From: Epiperipatus broadwayi
Taxonomy: Eukaryota > Onychophora > Udeonychophora > Euonychophora > Peripatidae
Assembly (NCBI GenBank): GCA_028023455.1
Contig: JAQFVV010006311.1
Coordinates: 620,001 to 684,000, forward strand
DNA length: 64,000 bases
Direction of reading: 5' to 3'
A model generated the notes under the pieces. That model searched no databases. It saw only the letters and a program-made list of their open reading frames with translations, and was not told where the DNA came from. Each line of letters starts with the position of its first letter. Positions within the stretch are counted from its first letter, which is position 1. The translations under genes were made by a program, and so were the position numbers. Shown piece by piece: positions 51,101-61,889 of this stretch.

Positions 51101-52922
51101 TTTCATGTAACTGCATCGTTCAGTAAGATATTTTGAAAAGAAATGATAAATAATTTAGAACTTAGGTTATGTTATCGTTTTGTATAAGATTGGCTTATTT
51201 TCTTAGAAGGAATAGAATTTATAACTTGAAATTGAAGGTCCAATGAATCCTAAGGGAAAGGAAAGAATCATAGAATATATTTTGAATTTATTTTCGGAAA
51301 TGAAATATAAATTTTTAAAATAGAGTATCTAAACAAGATATTTTCTTTGGAATGTTGATTATTTTTGAATGCTTTATTTTTTTTTGAAGAAAAATAAGTA
51401 TTGCATATTTTTAAAATACAATAGTACAAAGTAAATTATATAAACAATATGCATAGTATATATTTTTTGTTTATTGAATAACAAGAATATATTGATTATT
51501 ACACTTATATCATACTAAAGTAAGGCTAAATGTGAATATATTATGATTAGTAAACATCATGTAATAAATGATATTCACTAAAATCTAGTATTGAATTTTG
51601 GATGAATATTTTATGTAACATCTTTGACTTTGCAAGATGAAATTTTTTTTAATATTTTGAGAAATCCATACTCATTATAAAGTTAATTTTTTTTTTCTGT
51701 AGAATGTTTTCCTATGATTTTTTTTTTTAAAAATAAGATAGTTTAATAATATTAAGAATGAAATATTTTGCTAATAAGTAAATATATTTATAATAAGTTA
51801 ACCATAATGAGAAACCAAATGGTAACATTTTTTTTTATTTGTCTTAAGTTTAAATAAAGATATAACTAAACTATAAACTATTTTTTATATAACTTAGTAG
51901 ATAAAAATGTAAGATTAAAATAAGGATATCCATTGTAAATAGTGTACATAAATTGTTTATTTTATTTGTTGTTGTTAATAAACTTTGTTAAAGTTTGTTT
52001 TTCAAAATTTTTGTGTCTTGATTGTTTGTTTCTCCACTTCACTGCATGAAATCACATATATATATTCATAACAATTGAAACAAAAATATAATTTTGCACA
52101 AAAAGATAAATAGAGAGTTATATTTAAGAATTTAAATATTTTATTGGTATTCTTTTAATTAAATAATTATAATTTTACATTGTTTTATTGGTCATAAATC
52201 AGTTATCACAATAGTATACTGAATTATATGCTATCAGTTGCCACACATCCTTTGTCTATCAGATTATCATATGCTACCACGTATTTATTATATTATTACA
52301 TGAAGATAAAAGATTATATAAAATTATTTTATTATTTTATTATGGTAATAAAAATATAATGAAAAGAAAAGATATCCAGTAATAGTTAAACAATGAAGAA
52401 TATTATTATTATTATTAGTTTCTGTGTAGTAGATTATGACATAAAACCCCTTCTCATATTTTACTACCGTATTTTTAAATTAACTTAGAATAAACTTTAT
52501 GAACCTGAGATTATGTTATTTGAGCTAGATTATTACAAATAGGAGATTAAGATTTAATTATTAACTTAATCTTAGTGAGTAGAAGTTATTAAAGTCGTAA
52601 GAATACTATGAGTTTGTTATTTAAAATAGTAATAAGGGGGGATAGTGTTCTTATGCCATTGAGGTAGTTAGTATCCTGTGGGATATTGGTTCAATGTAAT
52701 CTATCTTGTCACCTGTATTTTCACTTCAAGTCTCATGAAAATATTAAATATTTATTTAATTTATTTTTATAAACTGAACCTTATTCGTATTTTAAATTTG
52801 AGCTAGTGAAACATTTTAATTTTAATGCTGAATATTTTGTTTATTAATTATTAACTGAGCTAGAACCCATTTTATTTTATATCATATACTATTCTGAAGT
52901 GAGGATGCACAAGACAAGGTTA

Positions 52923-52924
<2 letters not shown>
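48123..52924 (+). repeat. 3' LTR of element B (4.8 kb)
   Basis: It matches the 5' LTR with scattered substitutions and small indels. TATAAATA is at 49094-49101, a CCAAT box is near 49065, and AATAAA at 51977-51982. A 70-codon frame at 49345-49557 is interrupted in the 5' copy, so it is probably not a gene. It ends in a 54-bp (AT)n run. Confidence 0.85.
49094..49101 (+). promoter_or_regulatory. TATA box of LTR B (3' copy)
   Basis: TATAAATA lies about 30 bp downstream of CCAATCAAATGAG. The 5' LTR differs by T to A at the third base. The intact pair of boxes marks the likely promoter of the element. Confidence 0.6.

Positions 52925-52978
<54 letters not shown>
52925..52978. repeat. (AT)n microsatellite at the right flank of element B
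   Basis: A pure 54-bp (AT)27 tract. The corresponding tract at 40168-40181 on the left is shorter, so the repeat has expanded on one side of the insertion or contracted on the other. Confidence 0.95.
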
Positions 52979-52979
<1 letters not shown>

Positions 52980-52980
<1 letters not shown>

Positions 52981-53040
52981 GAGATGATCTGGACCAACTG
53001 ATAAGGCTAGTTCAGCATGAAATATGTATAATGGAGACCA
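52980..53040 (+). ncRNA. Hammerhead-ribozyme-like motif, unit 1
   Basis: Stem I strand ATCT-GGA-CCAA (52988-52997), core CTGATAA (52998-53004, one change from CTGATGA at a catalytic G), shortened stem II with AGCAT, GAAA (53019-53022), short stem III TAT/ATA, then ATGG-AGA (53031-53037) pairing with the stem I strand. The changed core base should prevent cleavage in this copy. Confidence 0.55.
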
Positions 53041-53465
53041 TTTATCTTTTTTACATGTATGTGGTTATGTGTATTGACTTATAAGATAGAGTGGATGACT
53101 GAAGGGAGCTTGAAAGTCTGAATTCAAATGCCTCTAATTATAATAAGCCTAAAGTTTACAGTATACTTATATTTAAGTATTACAGATAGATTTAGCCTGC
53201 ATTCTTCCCATTCCTCTTCTGCATATTTAAATTGTCTTAAGATCCTACATATGAGGCATCAGAGTGACTTTCAGTCAATATGGGTATGACAACAAAATTA
53301 GTAAATAAGAGCTTTGAAGATGCCCTTGTCATATTTCAAAGATATGGAAGGCTGAAGAGTTGAAGAGTGTAGAAGAATGAAGACAGTCCATTAAAGTTTG
53401 AAAATTTGTACCTTTATATAAACTGAGCACTGATTATATATATATAGGAGTGTGGGTGATGGTGA

Positions 53466-53520
53466 TTAAGATCAACTGATGAGTACTGGTTCAGCATGAA
53501 ATATCTATGTTGGAGATTAT
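53466..53520 (+). ncRNA. Hammerhead-ribozyme-like motif, unit 2
   Basis: Core CTGATGA (53476-53482) and GAAA (53498-53501) are intact. Stem II GTACT/AGCAT (53483-53497) has one mismatch and one G-U pair. After a short stem III (ATA...TAT), TTGG (53510-53513) pairs with ATCAA upstream of the core, using one G-U pair. The base at the cleavage position appears to be G, which is unfavourable, so activity is doubtful. Confidence 0.5.
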
Positions 53521-53629
53521 CTTTTTTACATGTACATGGTCATGTGTATCAGCTGCATAAGATAGAATCGATGAAGTTTGAAAGTGCATTTTTCAAACAT
53601 TTCTAATTACATCTAGCATAAATGTCATA

Positions 53630-54900
53630 CCTAATCTAATTATTGTTGTTGCATTTTTATAAATATTCTTCAGAATATAACAATATACCTTGATAAACCA
53701 ATGCTTTAATCAGTGAAGCCCAATCTGAAGCATAATGGCAAATAATATTCATCACTTCTATAATCTTTAAATACTTGGACATAATTCACTATTGTCCTTT
53801 TGGTTGATTAAAATTCAAAGTTCACTGCAGATAAGTTTTAATTATCTTGGTAAAATTTTTTGCATAGGTTGATAAAAGACTGATAGCTGTGTAATTTCTA
53901 ATATCTACTTTATCACCTTTTAAAAATATGAATACTTCATTCTTCAATCACCTGCTAAATCTTTATCATTTAAACATTTGGCATATAGCTTTGCCAAATT
54001 TTATTATATTACTTCATTTGCTTCTATTAAGATATCAGTTATAATTCCATGAGCTGAAGTATTTCCTTTCTTCAGAGATTTAATTGCATTTTTTTTACTT
54101 CATTTAAAATCCTGGGAAATTCAACAGATATAGTAGTTGTAGGAAGTACTTTTCCTTGTTCTTTATTGCTACATAAATCTTGATACAACTGTTCTACACT
54201 TTTCATGATGTCATCTCCCTTTTTAGTAATAGTTCCATCTTTTTTTTTTATTACAAAAATAAGCTTCCCAATCAATATCAAGATGTTGTTTTATACTTGG
54301 TAAACTTTTATTCTTTTCTATGGCTTTCCTTATTAATTCACAATTATGCTTACTTATATCATTTTCAACTCTTTTTTGCACCATTTTACAAAATTGTAGA
54401 TATTCAATCCTTTTTAGTGCATCATTTTTGTATATTTTCACATTGTTTTTTTTTCTTCACAAATTGTCTAGTATCATTAGAAATTTTACTGATCAATTGC
54501 TGCTTTTTTGTACCAACTATTTTTGTTGCAGTTTTTAAAAGTGTATCAGTTATCATCTTCCTACTGATTTTGTTCAAATCTGAATCATGTTTAAAATCTG
54601 TTAATATTTGAAAACAATTTGCAAATTCAAATTTAAATTCATTGGAACATTTCTAAAGTTTATGAAAATCAACTGTGAATGCTGTTTTCCTTAATAACTT
54701 TTGTCTTTAGTTTTGCATTAATAGATATCTTATACCTCACTAATCAATGATTACTTTCTGTATTCATTTTATTATGAACATTACAATCTTGAAATATGTA
54801 TTTTCTGTTAGTAAAAATATAATCCAGTTCTGCTGTACCTTCATTTGAATTCTTTCATGTCCATTTCCTTTTAGAACTTTTCTCAAAAAATGTAAACAGA
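53630..54900 (-). pseudogene. RTE-clade LINE copy 1, N-terminal half (endonuclease end, linker, RT fingers)
   Basis: Near 54840-54720 the minus strand encodes ELDYIFTNRKYIF, the DYI block at the end of the RTE endonuclease, with SNH in place of SDH. The frame 54441-54223 contains CKMVQKRVENDISKHN and RKAIEKNKSLPSIKQ. The frame 54281-54072 contains KKDGTITKKGDDIMKSVEQL and YQDLCSNKE. Both are typical of the linker before RT in RTE elements. Then come remnants of the fingers and palm down to about 53640. The two named frames overlap in different phases, so frameshifts have occurred. It joins 38940-39832 as one element. Confidence 0.75.
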
Positions 54901-57429
54901 GTTAAAAGAATATATTTATATAACCACTTTAATAAATCATTTATTTTAAGCTATATCAATGAATCTTTAAAAAAACAACAACTATATGATGTCAAAAGTT
55001 TTCTTTTACTATGACGCCCTTGACAATACTAGTTAAATGATCATCTAAATATTAATTTACTTAGTAGTATTTCTCATAGTAATATAAAAAAATATTTATT
55101 CCAGCATAATATCTGAATATCATTGTCACAGTCTTAGCTAAAATTATTGTTTAATTTTCTTTTAATACTAAGGAATACTCAATTTCCAGGTTTGAGTTTA
55201 ATTTTGATTTCATATATCGATAATATGTTTGCACTGATTCAAGATATGTAAATATTTTGCACCACAAAGGCAATCTATCTTCTGTAGTCAGTAAATAAAC
55301 CTTAAATTCGTCCTATTTAAATTTGTTAAAAACTTTAACTCATATAATGAATCTGTTCTTATACATATTCCCAGCACAATATGCACTTAAATACTTCCCT
55401 AAAAAATCTTCATTAAAATATAGCATTTGGGCATTTTTTACTAATTGCACAATTGCTAAATTACATATATTTACGCACGACTTCTATTTTGTCATTATTA
55501 AGATCTAATGCTGCCTTACACAGATGCTTTGGATTTCTTAGATATTGCAAAGGTTGTGAAATCATGATTATATGTTGTCTATTTAAAGAAGTCACCCCTA
55601 GGATTAATTCCCATTTTGTCTACATATACATTTTTAGGGTTTAAATTTAAAAAAGCTATGTTAAGTAAACTTTTAGAAATTTATCAAATGACAAGAATCA
55701 ATAATAAAATATAAATAGAAAAAAAAAAGAGATCATCTTAAATATTAAGTGAATTTTTATTAAAAGTTAATCATTAGAAAATTTAAATAAATAAAAAAAT
55801 GTTTGATAACTTTTTAGAAATAAACAATTAGTTTTCTAATTATACCAGAATATCATAACTGCTGAATGGTTAATTATAATGTCTATCACTGATCTAATTA
55901 AAGATTTTAATTTGAGGTTTAAATATCATGCAATGTCTTGTAAATTCCTTGATTGTTTCCTTTAATTTGTCAATGATGTTTATGCTTCAGTTGACTGGCT
56001 TGATGAGAAACCTTAAGAAAATTTACTTTGATTGATCAAAATCCAAAAATATCTAAATGCAAATAAAATTAGTAGTTCATTTTCAATTCTGCAGTTTAAC
56101 ATTTAAGCAAAAAAAAAAATGTCAAACGTACTCATATGAATAAATAATAAAGCAATTAATATATATTGTGTGTATATATATTAATTCGTATATTCTAACA
56201 GATAAATGATGAATTCGTAGTATTATTTCCGGAAGCTTCCGTGTAGTGAAAATATAATAGCTAAATGGCTGATATTCTAGTACAATAACAAGTACTTTCC
56301 CCAGAGCGTCTTTTTCAAATCATAATAATGTGTTTCGTGAGATTTAAAATCGTTATTTTTTTTCCTTTGTTATTTTCTCCTCATTCAATATATATATATT
56401 AGCTAATTGAAAGTAGATTCATTGATTTCATAATGTGACTTTAAAATGACTAACAAGGTCAAATTTTTTGTTGGTCCATCTATTTTAAGTGAATGTTCAT
56501 TTAGTAATTAAGCATAGTTGGACTACTCACCGGCATACTTGAGTTAAAAGGAAGACTTCATATACTTTATCTACAAATTGATATAAAAAATATGTATCAT
56601 GATCTTTGATTTCTATTCAAAAACCTGAGAATATTTGGCTGAGACATCATTTGGATTTTCTTGGTAGAATAAATATAAAGTGAGTGTGACAGATAGGAAA
56701 AAGATATTTGAGTGTCTTTTTTTTTTTAAGCTCCCCATCAATTTGAATAATTAAGCCCTAAATGAAAATATATATTTGTAAGTAAATATTCAAGTACTGA
56801 TATATAGATAATATTTATAAACATTGTTTTTATCAAACAAACTGGCTACAAACTATTACAGATATGGATTTGGATGACAGGAAAATATAAATAAAAATTA
56901 TAATCAGAATACTGATTTGTATTAATTTTATACTTAGCTTAGGCATTTGATTCAATTAACTGAGAAAGTTTGTGGAAATATTTGAACTATGCAGTTGTTA
57001 TAATTCTAGTGAAAAATTTGAAACATTTAAAATAAAAACTGATATTAAAAGGGTTGTATATTAATTCCAATATTGTTTCAATTTTCATAATAATAAGATC
57101 ATGAATAGTTTATAAATGCTATAAATTTATGCTTTTTTTTTATTTGAAGTGATTAAAATCAAAAATAAAGAATGCAACTTCTTGGCTTCTAGAATTGCAT
57201 AATGCTATAATATACTGATAATAGTAATGGAAAACTATTCATAAAAATTTAAAATTTTAATAAATACAATATCTAAGCATAATGAATAATTTTCCATTAC
57301 TATTATTATTATATTCAAATTAATGAAAGAAAATATTTTATATAGTACTATGGTGCTATTTGTGCCAAAGTCAGAAGATAATCTAAAAAAACAAATTTTT
57401 AATGTTTTGAATGCAAATCATAAAACTTT
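54901..57429. other. AT-rich DNA, no gene seen; one heat-shock-element-like site
   Basis: Only short chance frames. A small CpG-containing patch at about 56200-56360 includes TTCCGGAAGCTTC (56227-56239). Nothing downstream looks like a coding exon. Confidence 0.5.
56227..56239. promoter_or_regulatory. Perfect three-unit heat-shock-element match
   Basis: TTC-CG-GAA-GC-TTC fits the TTCnnGAAnnTTC consensus of heat shock factor. It lies in a rare non-AT patch. A chance match in 64 kb is possible, and no gene is visible beside it. Confidence 0.3.
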
Positions 57430-57629
57430 GATTACATTCATAACCATTTTCAACAATTAGTGTTCCATTGCAGAATGATCTCTCTAAGAGTAATTTTATA
57501 TCTTCTTTGATTCATAGATTCTGTTTTGGGTGATACACCAACAAACTTCTTTATTTCATCCAGCAATCTCATATATAATCTCTTTCTAGGTTTTTTAAAA
57601 ATTTCTTACAACCCAATTTAAGACTTCAA

Positions 57630-57763
57630 TGTCTATCTGTTGTCTTGCATTGGTGGTCGAGAGGTCAGCGTGACTGCCTTGCACTCGCAGGCAGTTGCCC
57701 GGGTTGCGGGTTCGCGTCCCGGCCGATGCTATGACACTTAAAAAAAAAAACTGTCTATCTGTT
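57630..57763 (+). mobile_element. tRNA-derived SINE or tRNA retropseudogene with 12-bp target duplication
   Basis: TGTCTATCTGTT occurs at 57630-57641 and again at 57752-57763. Between them lie a GC-rich tRNA-like body and an A11 tail, the structure made by LINE machinery. Comparison with the other RTE copy shows the host sequence without this insert. The insert is only about 110 bp, so it is either a minimal SINE or a processed tRNA. Confidence 0.88.
57647..57730 (+). tRNA. tRNA-like body with long variable arm (class II type), pseudo
   Basis: GCATTGG (57647-57653) pairs with CCGATGC (57723-57729) through all seven positions with one G-T. TGGTCGAGAGG fits the pol III A box; GGTTCGCGTCC fits the B box with one change. 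The T stem has four good pairs. The D stem is 3 bp and the variable arm is long, as in Ser/Leu-type tRNAs. The anticodon stem encloses a 9-base loop, so no anticodon can be read reliably and this is not a working tRNA. Confidence 0.6.
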
Positions 57764-58444
57764 ATCATCTCTTCTAGCAGTATGTCTAGCTTAAAGGCAT
57801 TTCAATCTCTTATTTTTTAAATGACATCAACAATATCTGTTTGTTCTCTTACTCAAGTATTACATTTTGAATTTTCTTGTTACTTCCATTATACATCTCT
57901 CAACAATCCATTAAATGGTTTGAAGTCTCTGTATTGCCCTTCTGTTATGTATCCAAATCTGAAATCCATAAGTAAGAACCAGGAGTTTTATTTTCAAACA
58001 TATAGACATATTTCCTTTTACTATTAAATTATTTTTATCAGCACTCCATCCAAGTATAATTCTATGATTAATTTCATCCATTATGTTTTTATCTACATAA
58101 ATAATCTGATCAAGGTATTTACAATTGTTACCTTTTTCTAATTCATAATTCTTAATCTTTGGTTTCTTCTTTTGAAAATTCCAATGAATATTAATTACTT
58201 TAGTCTTTTTAAACTTTTATTCCTATTTTCTTATTAACTCTTGCAATATTTCCTGAAGTTCTGAAGCATTTTTTGCAAAAACAATGCAAAATATAAATGA
58301 TTTAAATAATCTCCAGTTATTTTACTCCCTTAGTGTCCCATTTTAATCTATAAAAAAAGTTTTGGAGAGATGAAAATATCCTGCTAAATATCTTATCAAT
58401 GTTAATCTTTTTATGTGTCATCATGTAATTTAATTTTTATTAGT

Positions 58445-58592
58445 ATATTTTGATAAATATTCATAGAATATGACAATATCAAGGATTAGTATTTTGAAAG
58501 AGCAAAGCTTTAATTTATTATTATATTTTGATAAATATTCATAGAATATGATAATATCAAGGATTAGTATTTTGAAAGAGCAAAGCTTTAAT
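58445..58592. repeat. 78-bp tandem duplication inside RTE copy 2
   Basis: 58445-58522 and 58523-58592 share ATATTTTGATAAATATTC and GAGCAAAGCTTTAAT with one or two changes. It arose after insertion, since copy 1 has one unit. Confidence 0.85.
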
Positions 58593-60260
58593 CATTGTGG
58601 AAATACTTATAATTACAAATGATCTTTCATGATCTACAAATGTAGAGCATAATAAAAATTCATATTCATTTGTACTTTCTATAATTTTTCTCAACACTTG
58701 AAAATTATCCAATGTGCTAAAATCAGTTTAATTCCAGTTTATTCTTTTGGTTGATTTTAATCCAAAGTTCATCATAGATGAGATGTAATTCTAACATTTT
58801 CTTTATCATCTTTCTTAAATATTGCATTTTCCCAATGGTATGCAATATCTTCATCATTTAGATATGATATATATATATAGTTTTTCCAACAATTTTTTTT
58901 ATTTCTTCATCTGCTTCTTTTAAGATAATAATAATTCCATCATTTCTTGCTTCATAGATTTAAATGTACATTTATTTCTTCATTTAAAATGCCTGGCAAA
59001 TCAGAAAATACAATAAGTTATTACTTTTGTTTCCTGTTCTTTATTATTATACAATTCTTTGTAGACTTCTTTCCCACATTTCATAATATTGTCCCTCTTT
59101 TTAATAATAGTTTCATCTTTTATTTTTGTTGTTGAAATAGCTTTTTTTCCAATGCTAAGATGTTTTATACTTTTGAAACTTTTCTCTTACATAGATTTTG
59201 TTGCCAAATCACAATTATATTTTATTATTATTAACACTTTTTTTTTTTGGCACTGTTTTACAGAATTCTAGATATTCACTTCTTAATTTATCATTTTTAA
59301 ATATTTTTATATTCTTTCTTTTATTCAGAAATGTTTTTGTCTTATTCATAAATTTACTGGCAAATTGCTATTTTTTTGTAATAGCTGTCTTTATTGCATT
59401 TATTAATAAAGTGTTATCTATCTTTTTATTAATAATCAATTAAATTTGCATCATCTTTGAAGTCTGTCAATACTTTATAATAATTAATATGTTCTTTTCT
59501 TTGAAGCATTCATCCACAATCAATATCATCTCTTTAATAATTTCTATCTCTCACTAGTTTTGCATTAACATATATTTATATATATCATACAACACTAGTG
59601 AATTATCATTTTCTGTATTCAATTTATTAATACATTACAAATATATATTTTCTATTAGTCAAAATATAATTCAATTCTGCTATACATTGATTTGGATATT
59701 TCCATGTCCATTCCATTTAGCATTTTTCTCAAAGCATGAATTCATAAAATACCATTTTTCTTTTTCTACAAATTTCCCAAGCCCACTTCTTTTTTCTTTA
59801 TCAACATAATCAAATATACTCTTATTACTTTCATCCTTCAATGATTTTCCAATTCTAATGATAAATTTTGCATGACAATTTTAAAATGTTATTCAGGATA
59901 ATAAAAAATACGTATATTTACCTAAAAAAACCTCTTCTTTATCATAATGAAAATTTGTTGGATTATAAATATAAATTATCTGCATTTGATATTTTCCATC
60001 AAGATTAATAAGTACTTTTACCAACTTGTTTGATATATTAACAATTTCAACAATTTTGTTCTGCTACTTTTTATTTATAACAAACTCCATTCTACTTGTG
60101 TTTCCAATATTTGAATGCCTGTATGACAAAGTTCATGTGCATATTTCAAACTGCCTCTTTATTTTTTTCTTATTAATGTCTCAAAGTCCAATATTGCCAT
60201 TTAACATTAGTCAGTTTTTCTTCCATGTCATGATCTTTTTTTCTATTGAAAGTGATCTGC

Positions 60261-61655
60261 AATTGTAGTTAGCTAAAAATAAATGTCATTATCAAAGGCA
60301 GCCTCAGTCCAGAATCAGAGAATTTTTATAATCTTTTAATGTTTAGTAGCCTATTGCTGTCTGGGCCAATGACTTTACAGCCTCTGGAAATAAGATCCAC
60401 CATGAGGTTTGGGATATAGTTTCTGATAGAGATATTTTAAATGCTTTCTCCTGCTGGCATTTATCAATAAAGCTTGTTAAAGCAATTAGCAAAGCTCTAT
60501 TTTTATTTACAAGCTTAAAAAAAAATTGGGTCATGTGATATATGACATTTTTTAGTGACTATTTATTTTTGATTATAATGATTAATATATATTAAGGCTA
60601 TATTAAACCTTAAGACTATGTGTCTAAAATGTGACAGTAGGGAGCTCTACAAATCTAAACACAAGATTAACAACTTTAAAAGACAAAAGCAGCCACTCTT
60701 ATCTTCAACCTAATTTCTAAATATATAGGTGAATCTAAAGCATTTTGATTTGAGAGTGTGAAACTATTAACTACTTCATTGATAAAGTCCACAATTTCTA
60801 TACAAGCTAACATACGTGAAATCTTTCGATTTACAATGAGTCAGTACCAAGTTCTTAAATATCCATAAAAAATTATACACATACACACATTTATACTTTT
60901 TTCAAAAAAATAAAATTAATATTTCAGTTAAGAATAATCAGTCAAGTTTGAAATTCAGAGATAAAAAAACAAATAATCTTACCACATTGGCTGTTATATT
61001 TGTTTACCATATAAATAATCACTTAGTAATAACAGCTGTAACTATGGGTATGGAATGAACATTCAGAATTTGCATTGTTTAGATCCTTTAAGGCCTCAAA
61101 AAGAAACAAGTCTACTTTTTGCAGTCATACTTTTGATTTAGTAATTTAAAAATCTTGGTGCTTTATTGGTCACTGATAGAAGAAAAAAACAAATCTTCTT
61201 GCCTTTTAGCTTGAATGTTTTTCACATGAGAATTTAAATATTTTGCTACTTTTTTAGACAGAGAGGTAAGTGGACATTCAACATACATTCCAAAGAGCTG
61301 AATATATTTACAAAACTATGCCATTTTAACATTAAGTCATTGAAAAAAATTCATTTAAAGATAGTAAGATATTACATTTATTTTTTGAAGTAATCTTTTT
61401 AAGGTAAGTGAGGTCTATATTTTCTATATAAGCTATACTTGTTTATTATAAAATACTTTATAAGATAATATGTTACTATTCATTCACTTACTATGCTCAA
61501 TCCAATAAAAAAATACTGTCACAAGATTGATAAATATCAATGCAATCAGCAAATGAAAAAAACTTCTGAATGGTCTTAAATTATTGCTATTAAAATATCA
61601 TAAAATCAGTCTTTATAATTTTCAGCTATTGAAAAGTAATGATATTGCATTTAAT
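60261..61655. other. AT-rich DNA, no gene seen
   Basis: No coding, RNA or transposon signal that I can support. Frames are short and low in complexity. Confidence 0.5.
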
Positions 61656-61889
61656 ATATATAAATGAATACATCAAACTTCTTTTGATTATATTATAAAA
61701 ATATAACTACACACCAATGTTTCGACTATTTTATAATATAGTCTTTTTTAAGGTAAACTCAAACCCTTTCCATTGTCCTTGAAAAAGATTATATTATAAA
61801 ATTGTTGAAATGTTGGTGTGTAGTTATATTTTATAATAGCCATATAAAAAACAACATTTAAAAAGAAGTTTGGTATATTCATTTATATA
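61656..61889. repeat. Inverted repeat pair, possibly Penelope terminal repeats
   Basis: Arms 61656-61750 and 61782-61889 are reverse complements with few changes and one 25-bp insertion. Each contains GAAACATTGGTGTGTAG or its decayed form, preceded by a block that can pair (GACTAT/ATAGTC in the left arm). The block resembles the CTGAAGA...GAAAC segment in the Penelope element at 17.5-19 kb, but the likeness is short. Confidence 0.6.

Larger units (their letters stand above)
40182..52924 (+). mobile_element. LTR retrotransposon B with 4.8-kb LTRs, non-autonomous, about 12.7 kb
   Basis: Direct repeats of about 4.8 kb (40182-44997 and 48123-52924) flank a 3.1-kb interior. The repeats begin TGTGCCC. 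A PBS-like TGGCCCCC lies three bases after the left repeat, and a strong purine tract AAAGGAGGAGG lies before the right one, so these are LTRs. The interior has a coiled-coil ORF and no pol. LTR difference is of the order of 1-2% by eye. It is inserted in the (AT)n tract of a hammerhead repeat unit, with ATATAT on both sides. Confidence 0.85.
52979..53625 (+). mobile_element. Tandem hammerhead-containing repeat units (retrozyme-like)
   Basis: A full unit starts at 52980 and recurs at 53447 (period 467 bp); the second copy is cut off at about 53625. Matching blocks include CAGCATGAAATAT, ATCTTTTTTACATGTA, ATAAGATAGA and TTGAAAGT, and the two tails (53360-53446 and 40098-40181) share TATAAACTGAGCA before (AT)n. 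Each unit begins with a type I hammerhead-like motif. Tandem hammerheads 200-500 bp apart without coding capacity are the hallmark of retrozymes and of Penelope terminal repeats. Confidence 0.65.
57430..60260 (-). mobile_element. RTE-clade LINE copy 2, decayed, carrying a SINE
   Basis: Minus strand from right to left. Endonuclease: near 60100-59930, EFVINKK, then YQMQIIYIYNPTNF. Linker and RT follow at about 59400-58300. Post-RT region: near 58150-57950, NNCKYLDQIIYVDKNI, NHRIILGWSADK and LVLTYGFQIW, the RTE signature block. The homologous blocks in copy 1 confirm the family. A 78-bp tandem duplication (58445-58592) and a SINE (57642-57750) interrupt it. No frame is long enough to work. Confidence 0.75.

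Noticed and set aside
40182-52924. Simple segmental duplication in place of LTRs
   Set aside because: PBS-like and PPT sequences lie at exactly the expected borders, the flanks match as (AT)n, and CCAAT/TATA/AATAAA are inside the repeat.
57647-57730. Functional tRNA gene
   Set aside because: The anticodon loop has nine bases, the T stem has a mismatch, and target duplications plus a poly-A tail show that it is a retroposed copy.
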